Origin: Diphasiastrum complanatum
Taxonomy: Eukaryota > Streptophyta > Lycopodiopsida > Lycopodiales > Lycopodiaceae
Length of the DNA: 64,000 bases
Direction: 5' to 3'
NCBI GenBank assembly: GCA_029204225.1
Contig: CM055109.1
Span: forward strand, 6,795,982 to 6,859,981
In this document: one piece after another, positions 45,429 to 58,287 of the stretch
Layout: every line of letters begins with the position of its first letter
How positions within the stretch are numbered: the first letter of the stretch is position 1
Notes under the pieces: model-generated
Told to the model about the DNA's origin: nothing
Seen by the model: the letters and a program-made list of their open reading frames with translations, nothing else
Database searches by the model: none
Made by a program: the position numbers and the translations under genes

Positions 45429-46877
45429 GATTATTACTTCTAACTCATCTACGTTTCCCAATTCGCTAATTCAAATTATTTTAATTTGTGATTTAGATTC
45501 AATCAAAATCAGCACATCTAACTGCGGTGTCCATGGAAAGTCAAGATCTTATCCCATTATGGCATCCAGCACCTGTCTTTGCTATGTCCTTTCTCACCAT
45601 ATCCATGAGCTCCATCCTGTATCTAAGAGCCAAATGTTGCATGTTGTAGTTGAAGGGGATCTAGGTGTGGATGGCCCTACATCTGAAGGGAACACCTGAA
45701 TGGGCCTTCTTGTTGTTGTTGGAGGTTAGAAAGGCCTTTCATTTATTGAAGATGGCTTTATGGGCCTGACTAATGTGTTGGACATGACTAACATGTGACG
45801 GAAAGTGAGGATGCTTTGAAGCTCATGTTAGTGAGCTGAGGCTATGATGTATTTGCACTTGCAGAAGCGTGTGCACCTGCAGGTCGACCCACTAGCCTAG
45901 AAGCTTGTGAACCTCCACCATCTGTTCAGACAGGCTGCGCTGCATCTTGTCTTGAATTTCTCAGAGCCTGCCCTCATTGATAAAGTGAGACCCATTGCCC
46001 CTGCCTCCAAACTATGGAAACAAAGAAGATGCTAAAATATGCCACAACTCTGTTTGCTGCTTTATGTTTCCATATCTACAAAATTGGTTTCTTGCTTGTT
46101 ACAACTTTATCTTGATCACTAGGAAGAAATAGCGCACTCAGCACATACTTGCCTCTCTTGTTGGGTAACTCAAACCAGTTAGGGTTTTTGAACCCGAAAA
46201 GAGTCACTTCCCGGAAAGAATTTTGAGGTATTCAATATTCACTCTGGAACAAGCATACCAGAACGCTCCATGGTCGGAACGATGTGCCTACACAACCATA
46301 CTCAGGAATAAAAAGTAAAAAACCGGATGACCTAGTAGAGTGTAGGAAAATAGGGTCCAACACCAAAGGGCGAAGCACAGATTCATAAATGAGGATGCAA
46401 TTTGCCTCAAAAATCTAAATGTGTGCTCAGGATGTTACATAGTGAATAGTAACCTTGCTGAATGTCAGATATGAATGAGGGTAGTGATATTACAATAGAG
46501 ATAATAATGTAAGGAAAGGAAAACCAAAACTAGTCACACAACACTGCCTACAATGTGAGGGTGCCATGCATAGATGCCCAAATTGGGAAACATTGAAAGC
46601 CATTGAAGATTGCCAGCTCATGTGATGTCCATCTATAGTAAGGATTCTTTGTAAGATTTCACAAGACACTTGATACTCAGTCAATTTCCATTTTCAGTCT
46701 ACGATATCTGAAGAAAGATTTGCCAATCAAAAATTTTTTTTTTTTTTTGTAACTTTTGAGATGAACTTGGTTCAACCCTTAAAAATACTGTTAGGGTCTT
46801 CCAGTAAGTATTTGCAAATCATTGTTTAGGACTCTTTTGTACACTGGCGTGTAACTACAACAAATTTGGGATTGCAG
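45429..46877 (+). other. RecG intron before exon d; nothing recognised
   Basis: No identifiable element. A poly(T) run lies at about 46733-46748. Confidence 0.45.
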
Positions 46878-46949
46878 GGAGATGTTGGATGTGGTAAGAC
46901 AATTGTTGCATTTCTAGCCCTTTTGGAAGTGGTTGGAGCAGGATACCAG
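46878..46949 (+). CDS. RECG: RecG-type DNA helicase, exon d (Walker A)
   Basis: Twenty-four codons between ATTGCAG and CAG|GTTAGC. GDVGCGKTIVAFLALLEVVG carries the Walker A lysine that binds ATP, followed by AGYQ. It follows PMNRLLQ of exon c without a gap, as in other RecG proteins. The next block (around A-P-T-E-L-L) is not visible in the rest of the window, so its exon lies beyond 64000 or has diverged past recognition. Confidence 0.92.
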
Positions 46950-49900
46950 GTTAGCCTTCCAGATTTGGTGTTCGGGCTTGAAGATAGGAAGCAAATTTGT
47001 TCATATTGCAATTTTGTTTGCGTTATGTTTAGCAATAGAATGGTATGTCATGTGTGCCACTAAAGCCCTGGGTAAACAACATGCATGTATCATACTTCGA
47101 TACAGGTGTGGAGGACATATTTTCCCACAAGGACAACTCAGGCTATGCAAATGTGCATCCTGTGCTATCTGACAGGAATTTCAGTATTGGGTAGAATCAA
47201 TGCTCAAAACAATCCCAATGTTCTTATCATTTAAAGTCTAACACAAACAAGATGCACAATAATCATACATTACCGTGGGAGCATCGCTTTTTGGATGTGC
47301 CACGTGTTCCCAGACTGGTCCTAGATTGGAACATGAAGTTAAGAACATGACAAGGGAACACGTGATTGTGCCCTTGCATAAATACAGTACTCATCCTCTA
47401 TTATCTATAATATGTGTATTTTAGAATACAAATTACAATAAATTTCAAGTTTTCAGCTGTATGAATATTTATTGTCATATGTCACTATGATGATGTGGCG
47501 TTCCCATTCTTGTTCCAAATTTTTTGAGGACTTTTCCATTTCTATCCCTCTTCATGGTCTCTATGCCTTACGCAAAGAGGCAAAAAATGTGAAAAGCTCA
47601 GATACGAAAGGTAAGAAAACCAAGTGATATAGAAGATTGAGACCAAAAAACATACAAGAATCAGCGATGAGGCTCAAAGAGGTTTGTCCACTCAATTTCA
47701 ATTCATCAAAGCCCTTCACAAACACATATTCTGTTTCACAAAATGCCTATTGTTCTAAATTTTATCTAAAATGTCTGCATATGGTTCATATATGATTTCT
47801 ATCCAGCTTGTTCTTTTGGCAGTTTTCTGTTTCACCTTTTCAGATACTTTTGTTGTATTCTGGAGGGTTTTCCCTTCTTTTGCTGCATGTCAGTTTTGTC
47901 TTTCTGCATTTAGTTTATTGGTTCCTAGTGCATAACTGTCTGGTTGATCTTTCTGTGAGTTATTCTAAATTAGTCTATATATTCGTTCAATGTACCACAT
48001 CCCTGTTTGCAACTCAATTGCATGCTTTCTTTGTTCAGAGAATCTGTGAATCGGATGTATCATGGTGTTTAAAGGCACTTCCATGATCTTTATGTGCTCT
48101 CCATATAGGTAGCTCATCCACCAGCACAACACTTTGAATCTCATCATCTATTTTTGTACAAACACAAAGTCAAATGATTGAGTTGATTCTGATATCAGTA
48201 TCTCCTAGGCATTTAGATCTACCTCTGCATGCTTTCCTTTGAAGTATACATACTTTCTCATAGCTTAGGAAATGTTTCCACTGGGAAAGAGGGGAAATGT
48301 GAAACAAGATACTGTATGGGAAAGTGACAACATCTCAAAATTGCTTACCATGTATAGAAATTGCAGTGAAATGTGGAGGAGAGACTTGATGGGAATTACC
48401 AAAGGAGTTGCAGAACAAAAGGTGAGCACAAACTCGAAATAGTTAAAGAGTGACCAAGAAGTAAAAGATGGAATTACACTTGATCTATCAAGCTAGTAAG
48501 AAGAAACACGTTATCTTAGTTGTGGAAAGGTTTTCCCTTGGGAAAACACATTTCTCAATTACACATTTTAGACACATATCCCTGACTTGGCAAACGCTTG
48601 TGGAAAACATGGCACATGGGAAAATGAGTTCCTTAAAAAAATAAAAAGGTTGGGAAATGAATTTCTTAAAGGCCATGGTTAATTGACTACAACTGTCCAG
48701 TCTAGTTTAGATACCTTCAGATAAGTAAATATTCATAGCAGATAAAGTGGTTTTTTCATAATGCATGTTAATTTTGTTCTGCAGAAAGTTTAGATTGAAG
48801 CAACTTGATGTCTTTGGCATCTGAACATCTTGTAAGATATATGGTTCCTCACAATGCATAACTTTACTTGTAACCTTAAGAGGTTTTGAGGTATCTGAAT
48901 ATTGTTAGCCTGTGTGGTTGGTTACAATAGTACAATGTATGTCAGTTTTCTGACACACAGCTGCTTAGTGTCTTTGTCTACAGAATTACCTAACTGCTTC
49001 GATCATGCAAGTGAATAGTCTGGAATCCATTCTTTTGGTGCTTATTGTAGTTCCTGCTGGCTAATGTTTGGACTGTCAGTGGAAATGAGAGTGTCTTTTT
49101 CCTGAACATGATGCAGCCTTACCATAGCATGAGATACTGCTATATTTCGTCTTTACTTCCACTGTTTGGAGGTTACCAAGTGATCTTTGAGCCACTTGTT
49201 TGGTGGAAAAAAAGATGTGCACTGTTTACTTGCTGCTATAGGAAGTTGATTTTCTTCATTTGAGTTTCTTTCTGAATGAGCTGTCAATATAGCTTTTCAT
49301 ATTCTCAAGTTCTTTGCAGCAAGAGAAGTCGTTGATGTTTATCTACTAGGTCACCTCTTAATTAGGGTTCTGTCAGGCTCCATTCTTAAATGTCCTCTTT
49401 TTGTGTTTTGGGTTGTGCAATATACCCACTATCTCTTCTTTTGATGGGCCGGAAATTTTTCACCAGTTAGATGCCAGGCCAGCTTATGTGCTATATAGCA
49501 GATGTTACTTTGATGTTCATTAACCTAGAAGATTTATACTTTACAAATCTTGTGCCATTTTCCTTTCCTTTTGGCACACCTAAGGGATTCCTTTTCCATC
49601 TAGGCCTCATCCCATTAGTTGCCATCCACGATCTCTTAAAATAAATTTGGTAGCTTCTTCTATCAAGGTTTTTGTTTTAGTGCTTTCTAGCACTCTATAC
49701 AAGGACCATCTGTGCTTCTAGTTCTCTATTCTCCTTTTGACTTTTTATGACAACTGTCATCTGTGCTGCTGATTTTAGGACAGTTGGTATCACGATTCTA
49801 CTTAGATGTTGTTACTTTGGTTCTGGAGTATTGGATCTTGTTACATGTTTTTGGGCAACTGGCAGATTTCTATTAAGAAAGTTACTGTTTTTAATGATGA

Positions 49901-50589
49901 TTTTCTGTTAAGAAAGTTACTGTTTGGATGATTCTTGTAATTGCCATGATCTTGCTTTAGAAATTTATGTGGACGGTTGGGCTCTCAATCTTGGCAAGTA
50001 TGATGCATTATATCAACTCAGTGATTTTTTGAATTGTTGCTACGTTTTTCTTCTGGAGGACCTCTACACAGTTGGTGTGTCGCTTTTTGTGGCTTTCAGA
50101 ACATGATCCTCTATTTCTCACTGATTAGAAGTTCCTTCACGTGATCAGCCATAGCAGATGGCGGAGCTTTGATTTATCATTCAATGCCACGGTCTTGCTT
50201 TACTGTCCCGCAGGCTAATGGTGTACAGGAGACAAAATGTTAGTGCTTAGTGGTCATTTTGCATCCATATTTTCCTTTTATCTTTTGTTATATAAATAAA
50301 AACTTCTTTGTGAATTCGACCAACTCTAGCAATAAACTAGAGGACACCAATGCAAAGCTTTGAAACAATAAAACAGTGCTTTGCATTGTGTTTTGTTGGC
50401 TTAAGAACAAAAGTCAAGATGTCGATTTTGAGGAGAAAAGATTTACTATATTTTTTATAATTGATGATGTTTGTTTTCGTCTGCCTTTCCTCTTTTGGAT
50501 GATTGGCATATTTCTCTAGGCAATCATCTATTCCAACAAATTAAAGGAATTCCCATGGGTACTTATTGCGATGTCAGTTATATACTGGC
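46950..50589 (+). other. Transposon-poor intron-like DNA after exon d
   Basis: About 3.6 kb of AT-rich DNA with no recognisable element or exon. I looked for the next RecG block (A-A-F-M-x-P-T-E-L-L) and did not see it. Confidence 0.5.
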
Positions 50590-52110
50590 TATATAGCCCC
50601 TAACTAGTATACCCTTAGGTACTAGGGCACTACCATTGAGGCATGCCCTTATGGACCCATGATAGCTTAGGTTCAGAGTTATGGACTCGGCTCATTACAT
50701 TCGCCTCGTCCATTTACATTTACAGTTACTTTACTTTATGCATAAGCAGGCCTTGGGCCCTTTTTTATTCATTAGTGACATTCAAACTATATGATTGGCC
50801 TTTGGCCTTATTATTCATTATTAGGCCATTTGGACATATTACTGGAGAGTGGGGGCCTTCTTGGAGGGCGCACTATTATCCCTCCCAATTGGGCCCTAGC
50901 CACTGGAAGCTTCCTTTTAGGGCTTCCTCTTGGCTATAAGTAGGGAAACTGTGTCATTTGTCATTCAGCTAATGATATTGATCTCTCTCTTTAGCCTCCT
51001 TAATTTCTCTCTTTCCTGCTTTCTAGGGTTAAGTCTTGCTTATGTGATGCTTTCATAGCTTAATTCTAGATCAGCTGTGGCTCTATTCGTAACTTTCAGT
51101 AACCTTATCCAGGATAGCTTAGGTTCAGTAATCTTATCCTTTGAAAGGCTCCATCTGAGGGCTTCCTTGTGGGTATATGTAGGACTGATTACCATTCATT
51201 TGATAGCTGATGATATTGATCTCTCTCTTTAATCTCCTTAAGCATTCTCTTTGCCGTCTTCTAAGGTTAGTTCTTGCCTATGTGCTGCTTTCTTAGCTTA
51301 GCTATTGCTCTGTTGTAAATCTGTTTGTAACTTGGTATCAGAGCACTTTCTAGAGCAATTGGGAGTGCTTCTTTTCTTTTTTGTTTTTGTGGCTTGTTTT
51401 TTGCAGATTGATGGATATTCAGCTGGATCTTCATTTTTGGATCTCCATCTTCTTCTCTCTCTCTTTCCTTGCAGGTTGGAAGAGCTTCATCCACGGATCT
51501 ACTCTCTTTTCTTCTTCTCTCTCCTCTTTGTAGGTTGGAAGCTCTCATCGACGGATCTTCTGTCCTGCTTCAATGCCTCCTTCGCTGCTGCCCAACCTGT
51601 CCGGCCTGCTCTCTTGCTGCCATCTATGTCTTTCTTGCTTTTTCTGCTACCAACTAAGTGAACCCTGCCCTGTGCTGTCTGCTGCCCAGGCACCTCCGCC
51701 CTGCTCTACCTCTACCGCCCTGCTGCTGCCCCAGCTATGCTGCTGCCTGTGCCATGCTCTACTCTGGCTGCCCTGTTGCAGTGCCCTGCTGCCCCATGCA
51801 CCTCTGCCCTGCCCGGATCTGCTGCCGCCCGGCTGCTGCTGCCTGCCCTGCTGTTTCAACACCCTGCTGCCGGGGTCTGCCTGTCAGCTCTATCAATTAT
51901 ATCCCCTATTACTCAAGTTACGATTTCGGCCTAAAGTGTTTGGATCCAACCCTTGCTACCCCCTGCCTAGCCCTCTGGCACCTGCCTGCCCCATTGATGC
52001 TTTGGGTTTCTGCCTGCGCACCTGTGCCTGCCACCTGCAACTGCCTACCTGTGGGCTCCTTTCTACGCGGGACTACAGCAAGCCTACACCAACACTGAGG
52101 TTGAGGTAGC
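50590..52110 (+). mobile_element. LTR-like end, tRNA-Met primer site and non-coding leader of a retroelement
   Basis: TTGGTATCAGAGC at 51332-51344 is a standard primer site, so an LTR should end near 51331; its start is unclear. The LTR region contains a diverged internal duplication (about 50965-51100 and 51207-51320, sharing gatattgatctctctcttta). Downstream, a repeated aggttggaag-type unit (51472 and 51532) and C/T/G-rich sequence with many ctgctgcc motifs give long open frames in several phases without family features. No gag or pol follows; LINE text begins at 52190. Confidence 0.5.
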
Positions 52111-52189
52111 CTATGTGCGTTATCATCACCACCTTTATGATCTATGCAGACCTGCAATCTACCTGCCCGACTCTACACTTGCTGCCATG

Positions 52190-52490
52190 GCTTGTAAGGA
52201 CTCATGCTCCCCACCTTCTCCGTTCCTCTAGACAGTCCTACCATCGTACACTCCGCCGTAAAAAGTGTGCTTATGATGACTCTGAAGGACAGCATCTTTT
52301 TGACCTTCAGTTCAGTTCTTCCTCGGGTATTTTTTGGCGTGAGTTTATCCCTCATGCTCCACCACCTCTCTTGGATGACCTCCGCATATGGCCGACTGTG
52401 CAACCAGCTTATATACTATACCCAGTGACTCCCCCATTTCTATCTCTCCTCAACCTTCTGAGTTTACCTTCTTCACCTCTGACATGGTTC
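52190..52490 (+). pseudogene. LINE fragment: endonuclease-RT linker region
   Basis: Reads LLRSSRQSYHRTLRRKKCAY and FWREFIPHAPPPLLDDLRIW, closely matching 18095-18290. It ends where copia text begins. Confidence 0.75.
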
Positions 52491-52499
52491 TTGCGATAT

Positions 52500-55214
52500 G
52501 GTACCACATCAAAAAAAGGGCAAGAACCAATAGGTCATTTTGTTGATAAAAATGTAGAAGAAGAGCAATGTGGTGGACTTGATCTATTCACAGTAGGCCT
52601 GTCATCAGGATCCAAGTATGGTAAATGGTATATTCATTTTGGAGCCTAGAAGCACATGAAACCTCATAGACATTGGTTCAACACCTATGAGGAGACAAGT
52701 GATGGTCAGCAAGTTTGCCTTGGAGACAACTCTACACATGATGAAGTGAGGGGCAAAGGTTCAGTTCTAGCAAACTTGCATCAGGAGAGGTGAAGGTAAT
52801 CAAGAGTGTGTTGCAAGTACCAGAGTTGGCCAAGAACTTGTTTGTTGGTGTTATTACCAAACAAAACATGTTGGTGGAGTTTGATGAATCTACCTGTTTG
52901 GTGAAAGACAAAGATCAAAGCTTCAAGTTGGTTTCTAAAGGAGCTTTACATAGCAACCACTGGTCAAGAGGCCTTGTTGTCAAAAAAATCTAATCAGGAC
53001 AAGCTTTGGTCATTTAAGCTGTCAAAGTTTACAATTATTGAATAAGCACAATATGGTTGTAGATCTTCCTAGCATTAAGTCTTCTCAAATGCATGTTAGG
53101 CTTGTGCATTAGGGAAGCAACAAAGGCAAAAAATTTGAAGGAAAAAGCTACCAGGGCCAAGGGCATTCTTGAGCTTGTGAATTCATATTTGTGCAGTCCC
53201 AGGGGAGGCATGCTATTTCATGACCTTCATAGATGATTTCTCACAAGAGGTGTGGGTTTATTTTCTATGAGAAAAATTTGAAGCATTCAAATAGTTTAAG
53301 CAATGGAAAGCTTTTATGGAGAATCACACAAGAAAGAGGATAAACTCTCAGGTCAGATGCAAGTGGTGAATACATTTCTTATGAGTTCAAAGACCTTTTA
53401 AATGCACAATTTGTCACTCCACATACATGGGTTGCTGAATTCCCTTTTGGCAAAAGCAATAGCAACTACTGTTTGTCTATTGAACAAAAACCCAACCAAA
53501 GCGGTTGAAGGAATCATGCCTGACAAAGCATGTGGTGGCAACAAACCCAAAGTGGGCAGCTTTCAAGTATTGGGTGCACAACATATGCACACATACTTGA
53601 GAACTTGTGGAAGAAACTTGATTCAAAATCTGTGAAGTGTATCTTCCTTGGGTATAGCGAAGGTGAAAAGGCCTATGTGTTATAAGATCAAGAGAAAAGG
53701 AAGAAGATCCTAAGTCGAGACGTCATTTTTTACGAAAACCATTCACCCAAAGTACAAGAGTGAGAGAAAGATAAAACTACTGAGTTCCTACTGTTGATTG
53801 ATTCCACGAATGAGGAGCCCTCAGCCTAGTTTAGAGTCTTGTGAACCTGAGCATGCTAGTTTGAGACGTCAATTTGGCCAAGCACAAGAGGCCAAAATTG
53901 GAGAAAAGCAGAACACTAGGACAATACCATGGGATATGTGATCATTTCCACATTGCCTATCGCTAGGAAGAAGCTACCTAGGTGGTAATGGGAACAACGA
54001 ATATGTTGAAAGGAGAGAGCAGTGAACAAGGTGCCAGAAGATCTATTAGGTCTTATGAGAGACAAGAGATGAACTTTGCCCTTATGTCCACAATTCCAGA
54101 AAAGCAAACAAGCCATAGTTATTTCACAAAGCTTTGAAGGAAAAGTATTCAAATTGATGAGTACTTTGCAAAGCAAGCGAGTTAAGTCTGACTACAAGTT
54201 GTATGGCTTCAAGGAAGGTGAAGACTTTGTTGTTGTTATGCTCTATGTGGATGGCCTACTCATCATAGGAAGCAATAAGAAACTTATTGCCTGTGTGTTA
54301 AGGAAAATCTTTCTTGTGAGTTTGAGATATAAGATTTGGGTTTATTACACTATTTCGTAGGAGTTGAGGTTTGGAAAGGAAAACCATGACTTTTTATCTC
54401 TCAAGCAAAGTACACACAAAGAATGTTGAACAAATTTAATATGCAAGAAATCAAGCCAATTAGCACACCAATGGATGCAAGCAACAAGCCATCAAAGGAT
54501 GATGGTCCTTCATTTGCAGATAAGACTCTCTACTGTCAATTAGTGGGAAGCCTGATTGACCTTACAACCACTAGGCAAGATATTGCTTATGTGGTTGGGA
54601 TTCCAAGCTAATTCATGGAAACCTACTGAATCACATTGGAAGGCAGCCAAGCGGATCTTATGATATGTGAGAGGGACTATGACCTATGGGATTGGATTGA
54701 TGATGGTGATTTTCAGCTGGAGGGCTATCCATATTCAGATTGAGCAGGTGATAAAGACGATCCGAGATCGATGATGGGCTATTGCTTTAGCCTAGGTTTA
54801 GGGGCCATTTCTTGGTGCAGCAAGAAGCAATCCACTATTGCTTCATCATCTACAAAAGCTGAGTATAGGGTGACCACGAGGACCGCCTATGAAGCTACTT
54901 GGTTATGATGCCTATTGGGTGATATGCAGATTGCTCAAGTAGGACCTACATTGTTGCATTGTGATAACCAAATTGCATTCAATCTGCAAACAAATCATGC
55001 AAATAATCCAATCTACCATGCACGGACAAAACCTATAGAGGTGTACCAGCACTTTATATGAGAGAAAGTGTACATTGATGAGATTGGGCTAACATATTTT
55101 GACATCAACAACTAGATTGTTGATATCTTTACTAAACCACTTAGTAAAGACAAGTTTGAGATGTTTAGAACATTGGTAGGTGCTAGCTTAAATAGAATTG
55201 CCATTAAGGGGGCT
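52500..55214 (+). pseudogene. Ty1/copia polyprotein, heavily decayed
   Basis: Domain order is still readable: protease-like WYIHFGA-stop-KHM (canonical DSGA lost, 52630); VLQVPELAKNLFVGVITKQN (52808); pre-integrase FGHLSCQSLQLLNKHN-like text (53010); integrase pieces (53160-53400); VKCIFLGYSEGEKAYVL (53634); RT pieces (54060-54360); MLNKFNMQEIKPISTPMDAS (54423); RNase H with STIASSSTKAEYRVTT (54830) and IVDIFTKPLSKDKFE near 55120. More than a dozen stops and shifts. Confidence 0.85.
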
Positions 55215-55480
55215 TGTTGAAGAGTAATGCCTTTTTTATCCCTTTGGCTAAGCACTAATGTTATTGTAAGTTGTACATTGCTAGTGGGGCATGTTATTTG
55301 TTAATAAATGCGGCCCCCTATTTGTAACTTAACTAAGTTAGTGCAAGTGGCCCACTTGGCCAAGTAGCTCAATCATATGGTTGCCACCCATACATTCCAT
55401 GCATGTACATGATTTGCTTCCCTCATAGAGGACTTGGTGGAGGACCCTTCACGCTCTCTCACACTTACTTTCGCTGATAT
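55204..55480 (+). repeat. 3' polypurine tract and LTR of the decayed copia
   Basis: TTAAGGGGGCT (55204-55214) is followed by TGTTGAAGAGTAATGCC, the LTR start. The LTR end is not sharp; it must lie before the LINE 3' UTR text that appears by about 55490. Confidence 0.6.
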
Positions 55481-55489
55481 GTACTTATT

Positions 55490-55726
55490 CTCCACCTGGC
55501 CCGGGTTGTGGGCATTGGTACTTTTTTTGTAGTTCTTCTGTTATACCAGGCCCGGGTTGTGGGCTTATTTCACTTCTGGTTTGTTCTACTTTCATTCGTA
55601 GCTAGTTTATAGCATTTTACGGCCACGTCCTCCTATGGATGATGCTCCCACTGTTGCTTGTACATATTTTCTTTTTGGTCTTATGCACCCACGAGTGCCC
55701 AAAAGATGTGAATAAAGCTTTCTTTC

Positions 55727-55736
<10 letters not shown>
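55490..55736 (+). mobile_element. LINE 3' UTR with duplicated GGCCCGGGTTGTGGGC box
   Basis: Two copies of GGCCCGGGTTGTGGGC lie at about 55498 and 55549, then CTTTTTGGTCTTATGCACCC and GATGTGAATAAAGC before a CTTT/CT tail. Matches the end of the LINE at 55787 (57290-57470). Confidence 0.65.

Positions 55737-55787
<51 letters not shown>
55737..55787 (+). repeat. (CT)n microsatellite between two LINEs
   Basis: A CT run separating a LINE 3' UTR from a 5'-truncated LINE. Confidence 0.97.
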
Positions 55788-55791
<4 letters not shown>

Positions 55792-57476
55792 AAACAGGGT
55801 TGTCCACTTTCACCTACACTCTTTGGACTATACATAGATGAGCTAGAGCAAGTTATACAGAGTCATGGAGGGGAGGGTTGTACATTGGGTGACCTTATTA
55901 TTGCTATCCTGTTATATGCAGATGATGTAGTTTTACTCTCAAGGACGAGGGAGGGCCTGCAGCAGCATCTGGATGCTCTTCTTTCTTTCTATACAGTGAG
56001 GTTTATCAGTAAATGTCGCCAAGACCAAGGTCATGGTGTTTAATACTTCCAGATCCTTTATGATACGTCAGGAGCTTCTATGGGATGGTCACCTACTTGA
56101 GGTGGTTGAATCCCACATAATTGGGAGTTGTATTCTCTGGTCCCACTTTTAGTATGAGACAGGCAGTTGTTTCCCGATTACAAAAGGGCTATGCCTCATT
56201 GGTAGATCTAGAGAGACTGTACTTCAACTCACACATTAGGGATGCGACCAAGAAGTGTCAACCCTTTGATACTATGATTGTCCCCTCAGCCATGTACATA
56301 GCGGAAGCATGGAGCACTAGCCTGACAGTCACTGGTTGGGCACACATCTCATGACTCTAGACCCTTATGCTCTCTTGGATGATACGAGCTAAGCCTTCTA
56401 TACCACGTCAGATTATATTGGTGGAGTTTGTTGTCCCTTCCATTCACAATGAGGCCTTGTTTCACATTGTCACATTCTTACAACGAATGGAGGATTTCCA
56501 GGTCGGTGACACACACTATGTGGTAGTACCTGGCGCTTGCATTCAGAGGGACACTCCTCATGGAATTAAGAGGCCCCGTCTTATCCTTTCTACAGTAGGT
56601 ATTCAAATTACCAACCTACCTACTGGTACTCATCAGTATATTCGGGGGCACCTGTACAGAGCATATCTCTAGTGCACTTGGCAGCATCCACTGGGGACCA
56701 AGAGCAAGTTCTATCGCACACATTTTCTATCTCTAGATCCAACTGGACGTCCTATACTACCTAGATACCTTTTGGAGAGTATCTCACACAGACTGTGGAT
56801 AGATGTGTGACACACATGAGGTAGAGGATGAGTCACATTTTCTCTTTAGATGCCCAGCTTGTTATGAGATACAAGGGAGATATTACTGCTTGTTCAGAGA
56901 GCAACCAATCACACTTTCTACCTTGATATCATATGAGGACCCCAGATGTGTTGCATTGATGATTCGGGAGATGTCAGACTTGTGGATGGCAAGACTGGAC
57001 ATGGCTGTACCTTGCTTGATATAGTTGAGCATCGTGGAGTGCCTATATTGTTGGAGACAGAGACAGGATGTAGCCTTGAGTAGTGACTCTGATGGAGAGG
57101 CTGAAATTCCAAATGCTTCCAAACACAGACAGCAGAGACAATGTCGACGCCTACAGAGACAGCCAGTTCATAGACCATAGTCCACCGCTCCAATGACACC
57201 GATAGTCCACTCGGAGATAGAGGTCCGTGGCACATTCAGCTATAGTTTCACAGCATACTATACACCATTTTTTCTGGGCTAATGGACTCTTGTTATACCA
57301 GGTTGATGGGCTTTGACAATGCCAGCCATCTCATTATATATAGTTTTTGAGTTTGCAACTATTGTTTCTTTTTAGCTAGTTGAGCTTTTAAGCTCCTATA
57401 TGTGCACATTTGACATGTACCTTTTCTTAGTCCTATGTGCTTTAGGGTATTTCAAGGACATTAATAAAGATCGATC

Positions 57477-57478
<2 letters not shown>
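55788..57478 (+). pseudogene. 5'-truncated LINE flanked by (CT)n on both sides
   Basis: It starts within RT motif B, VKQGCPLSPTLFGLYIDELE, then AILLYADDVVLLSRTREGLQ. A shift follows DALLSFYTV. Later pieces are LGVVFSGPTFSMRQAVVSRL, WMIRAKPSIPRQIILVEFVV, GIQITNLPTGTHQYIRGHLY and a zinc-binding tail with ESHFLFRCPACYEIQGRYYC. The 3' UTR ends with GTACCTTTTCTTAGTCC and GGACATTAATAAAG. At least six stops or shifts. About 1.7 kb of a much longer parent. Confidence 0.88.

Positions 57479-57569
<91 letters not shown>
57479..57569 (+). repeat. (CT)45 microsatellite, LINE tail
   Basis: A long CT run directly after ATTAATAAAGATCGATCGAT of the LINE end. Confidence 0.97.
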
Positions 57570-57570
<1 letters not shown>

Positions 57571-57957
57571 GCACGTGCCATGCTACTGGCTGCTCTCATC
57601 GCCCTGCTACTCCCTCTATTGCCCTGCTGCCTCCATGCCTCCAAATCGGAAGTCTCCTCTTCCCCCCCCCCCCTGCGCCCTGCTGCAAACCAGATGGCAG
57701 CGCTACCTACCACACAAGCAGTAGCGTTCCTGTTGTGGAATCACTGCCCCCTCCTGTGCCCGTTCTTTCGGATTCATCTGCTTCGCTACAAAACCTTCCC
57801 ACTACTCCTCTCCTCTCTGATGAACTTCTTCATGTCCCTATATTCTCCACCTCCGCTGCCAACTCTTCTTCCCTTCAAGAAATGCCATTGGTACAATTAT
57901 CCCTTACACCCGTTCTAAATCAACAAAGCTTTTCTCCTCTTGGTAGGATGATCATCA
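57570..57957 (+). other. Pro/Ser-rich frame continuing beyond the hAT B insertion
   Basis: The frame from 57735 reads PPPVPVLSDSSASLQNLPTT and LLHVPIFSTSAANSSSLQEM. The hAT B insertion interrupts it; across the target site the sequence continues at 61687 with a coiled-coil segment, one frame off. Family unknown; it could be retroelement ORF1-like sequence. Confidence 0.4.
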
Positions 57958-57965
57958 GTTCAAAG
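57958..57965. repeat. Target site duplication of hAT B, left copy
   Basis: GTTCAAAG, identical to 61679-61686. Confidence 0.95.
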
Positions 57966-58207
57966 CATAGTTGCACTGCGTTTCTGAAACGCGTTCAGAA
58001 ACGCGTTTCGGAAATATGGAATTTTTTTCTAGAAACGTTTTTTAAAAAAAAAAAAAATTGGTTTTTCTTTTGTGCAATATGGGTATCAGGTGAAAGCTCT
58101 AATTAAGAGCATAATTACTGTGTATTTTGCCGAACGTTTCGGGTGCAGGATGGTCTAGTTTAGGTGCATTAACTCCTAGGTTTACGCTTTTTTTTGCCCC
58201 AAAATTT

Positions 58208-58209
<2 letters not shown>

Positions 58210-58284
<75 letters not shown>
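58210..58284 (+). repeat. (CT)37 microsatellite inside hAT B
   Basis: A pure CT run near the 3' end of the transposon. No LINE 3' UTR precedes it, unlike the other long CT tracts. Confidence 0.97.

Positions 58285-58287
<3 letters not shown>

Noticed and set aside
51573-52109. Long Cys/Pro/Leu-rich open frames in three phases
   Set aside because: They come from ctgctgcc-type repeats in a retroelement leader. All phases stay open and none shows domain features.
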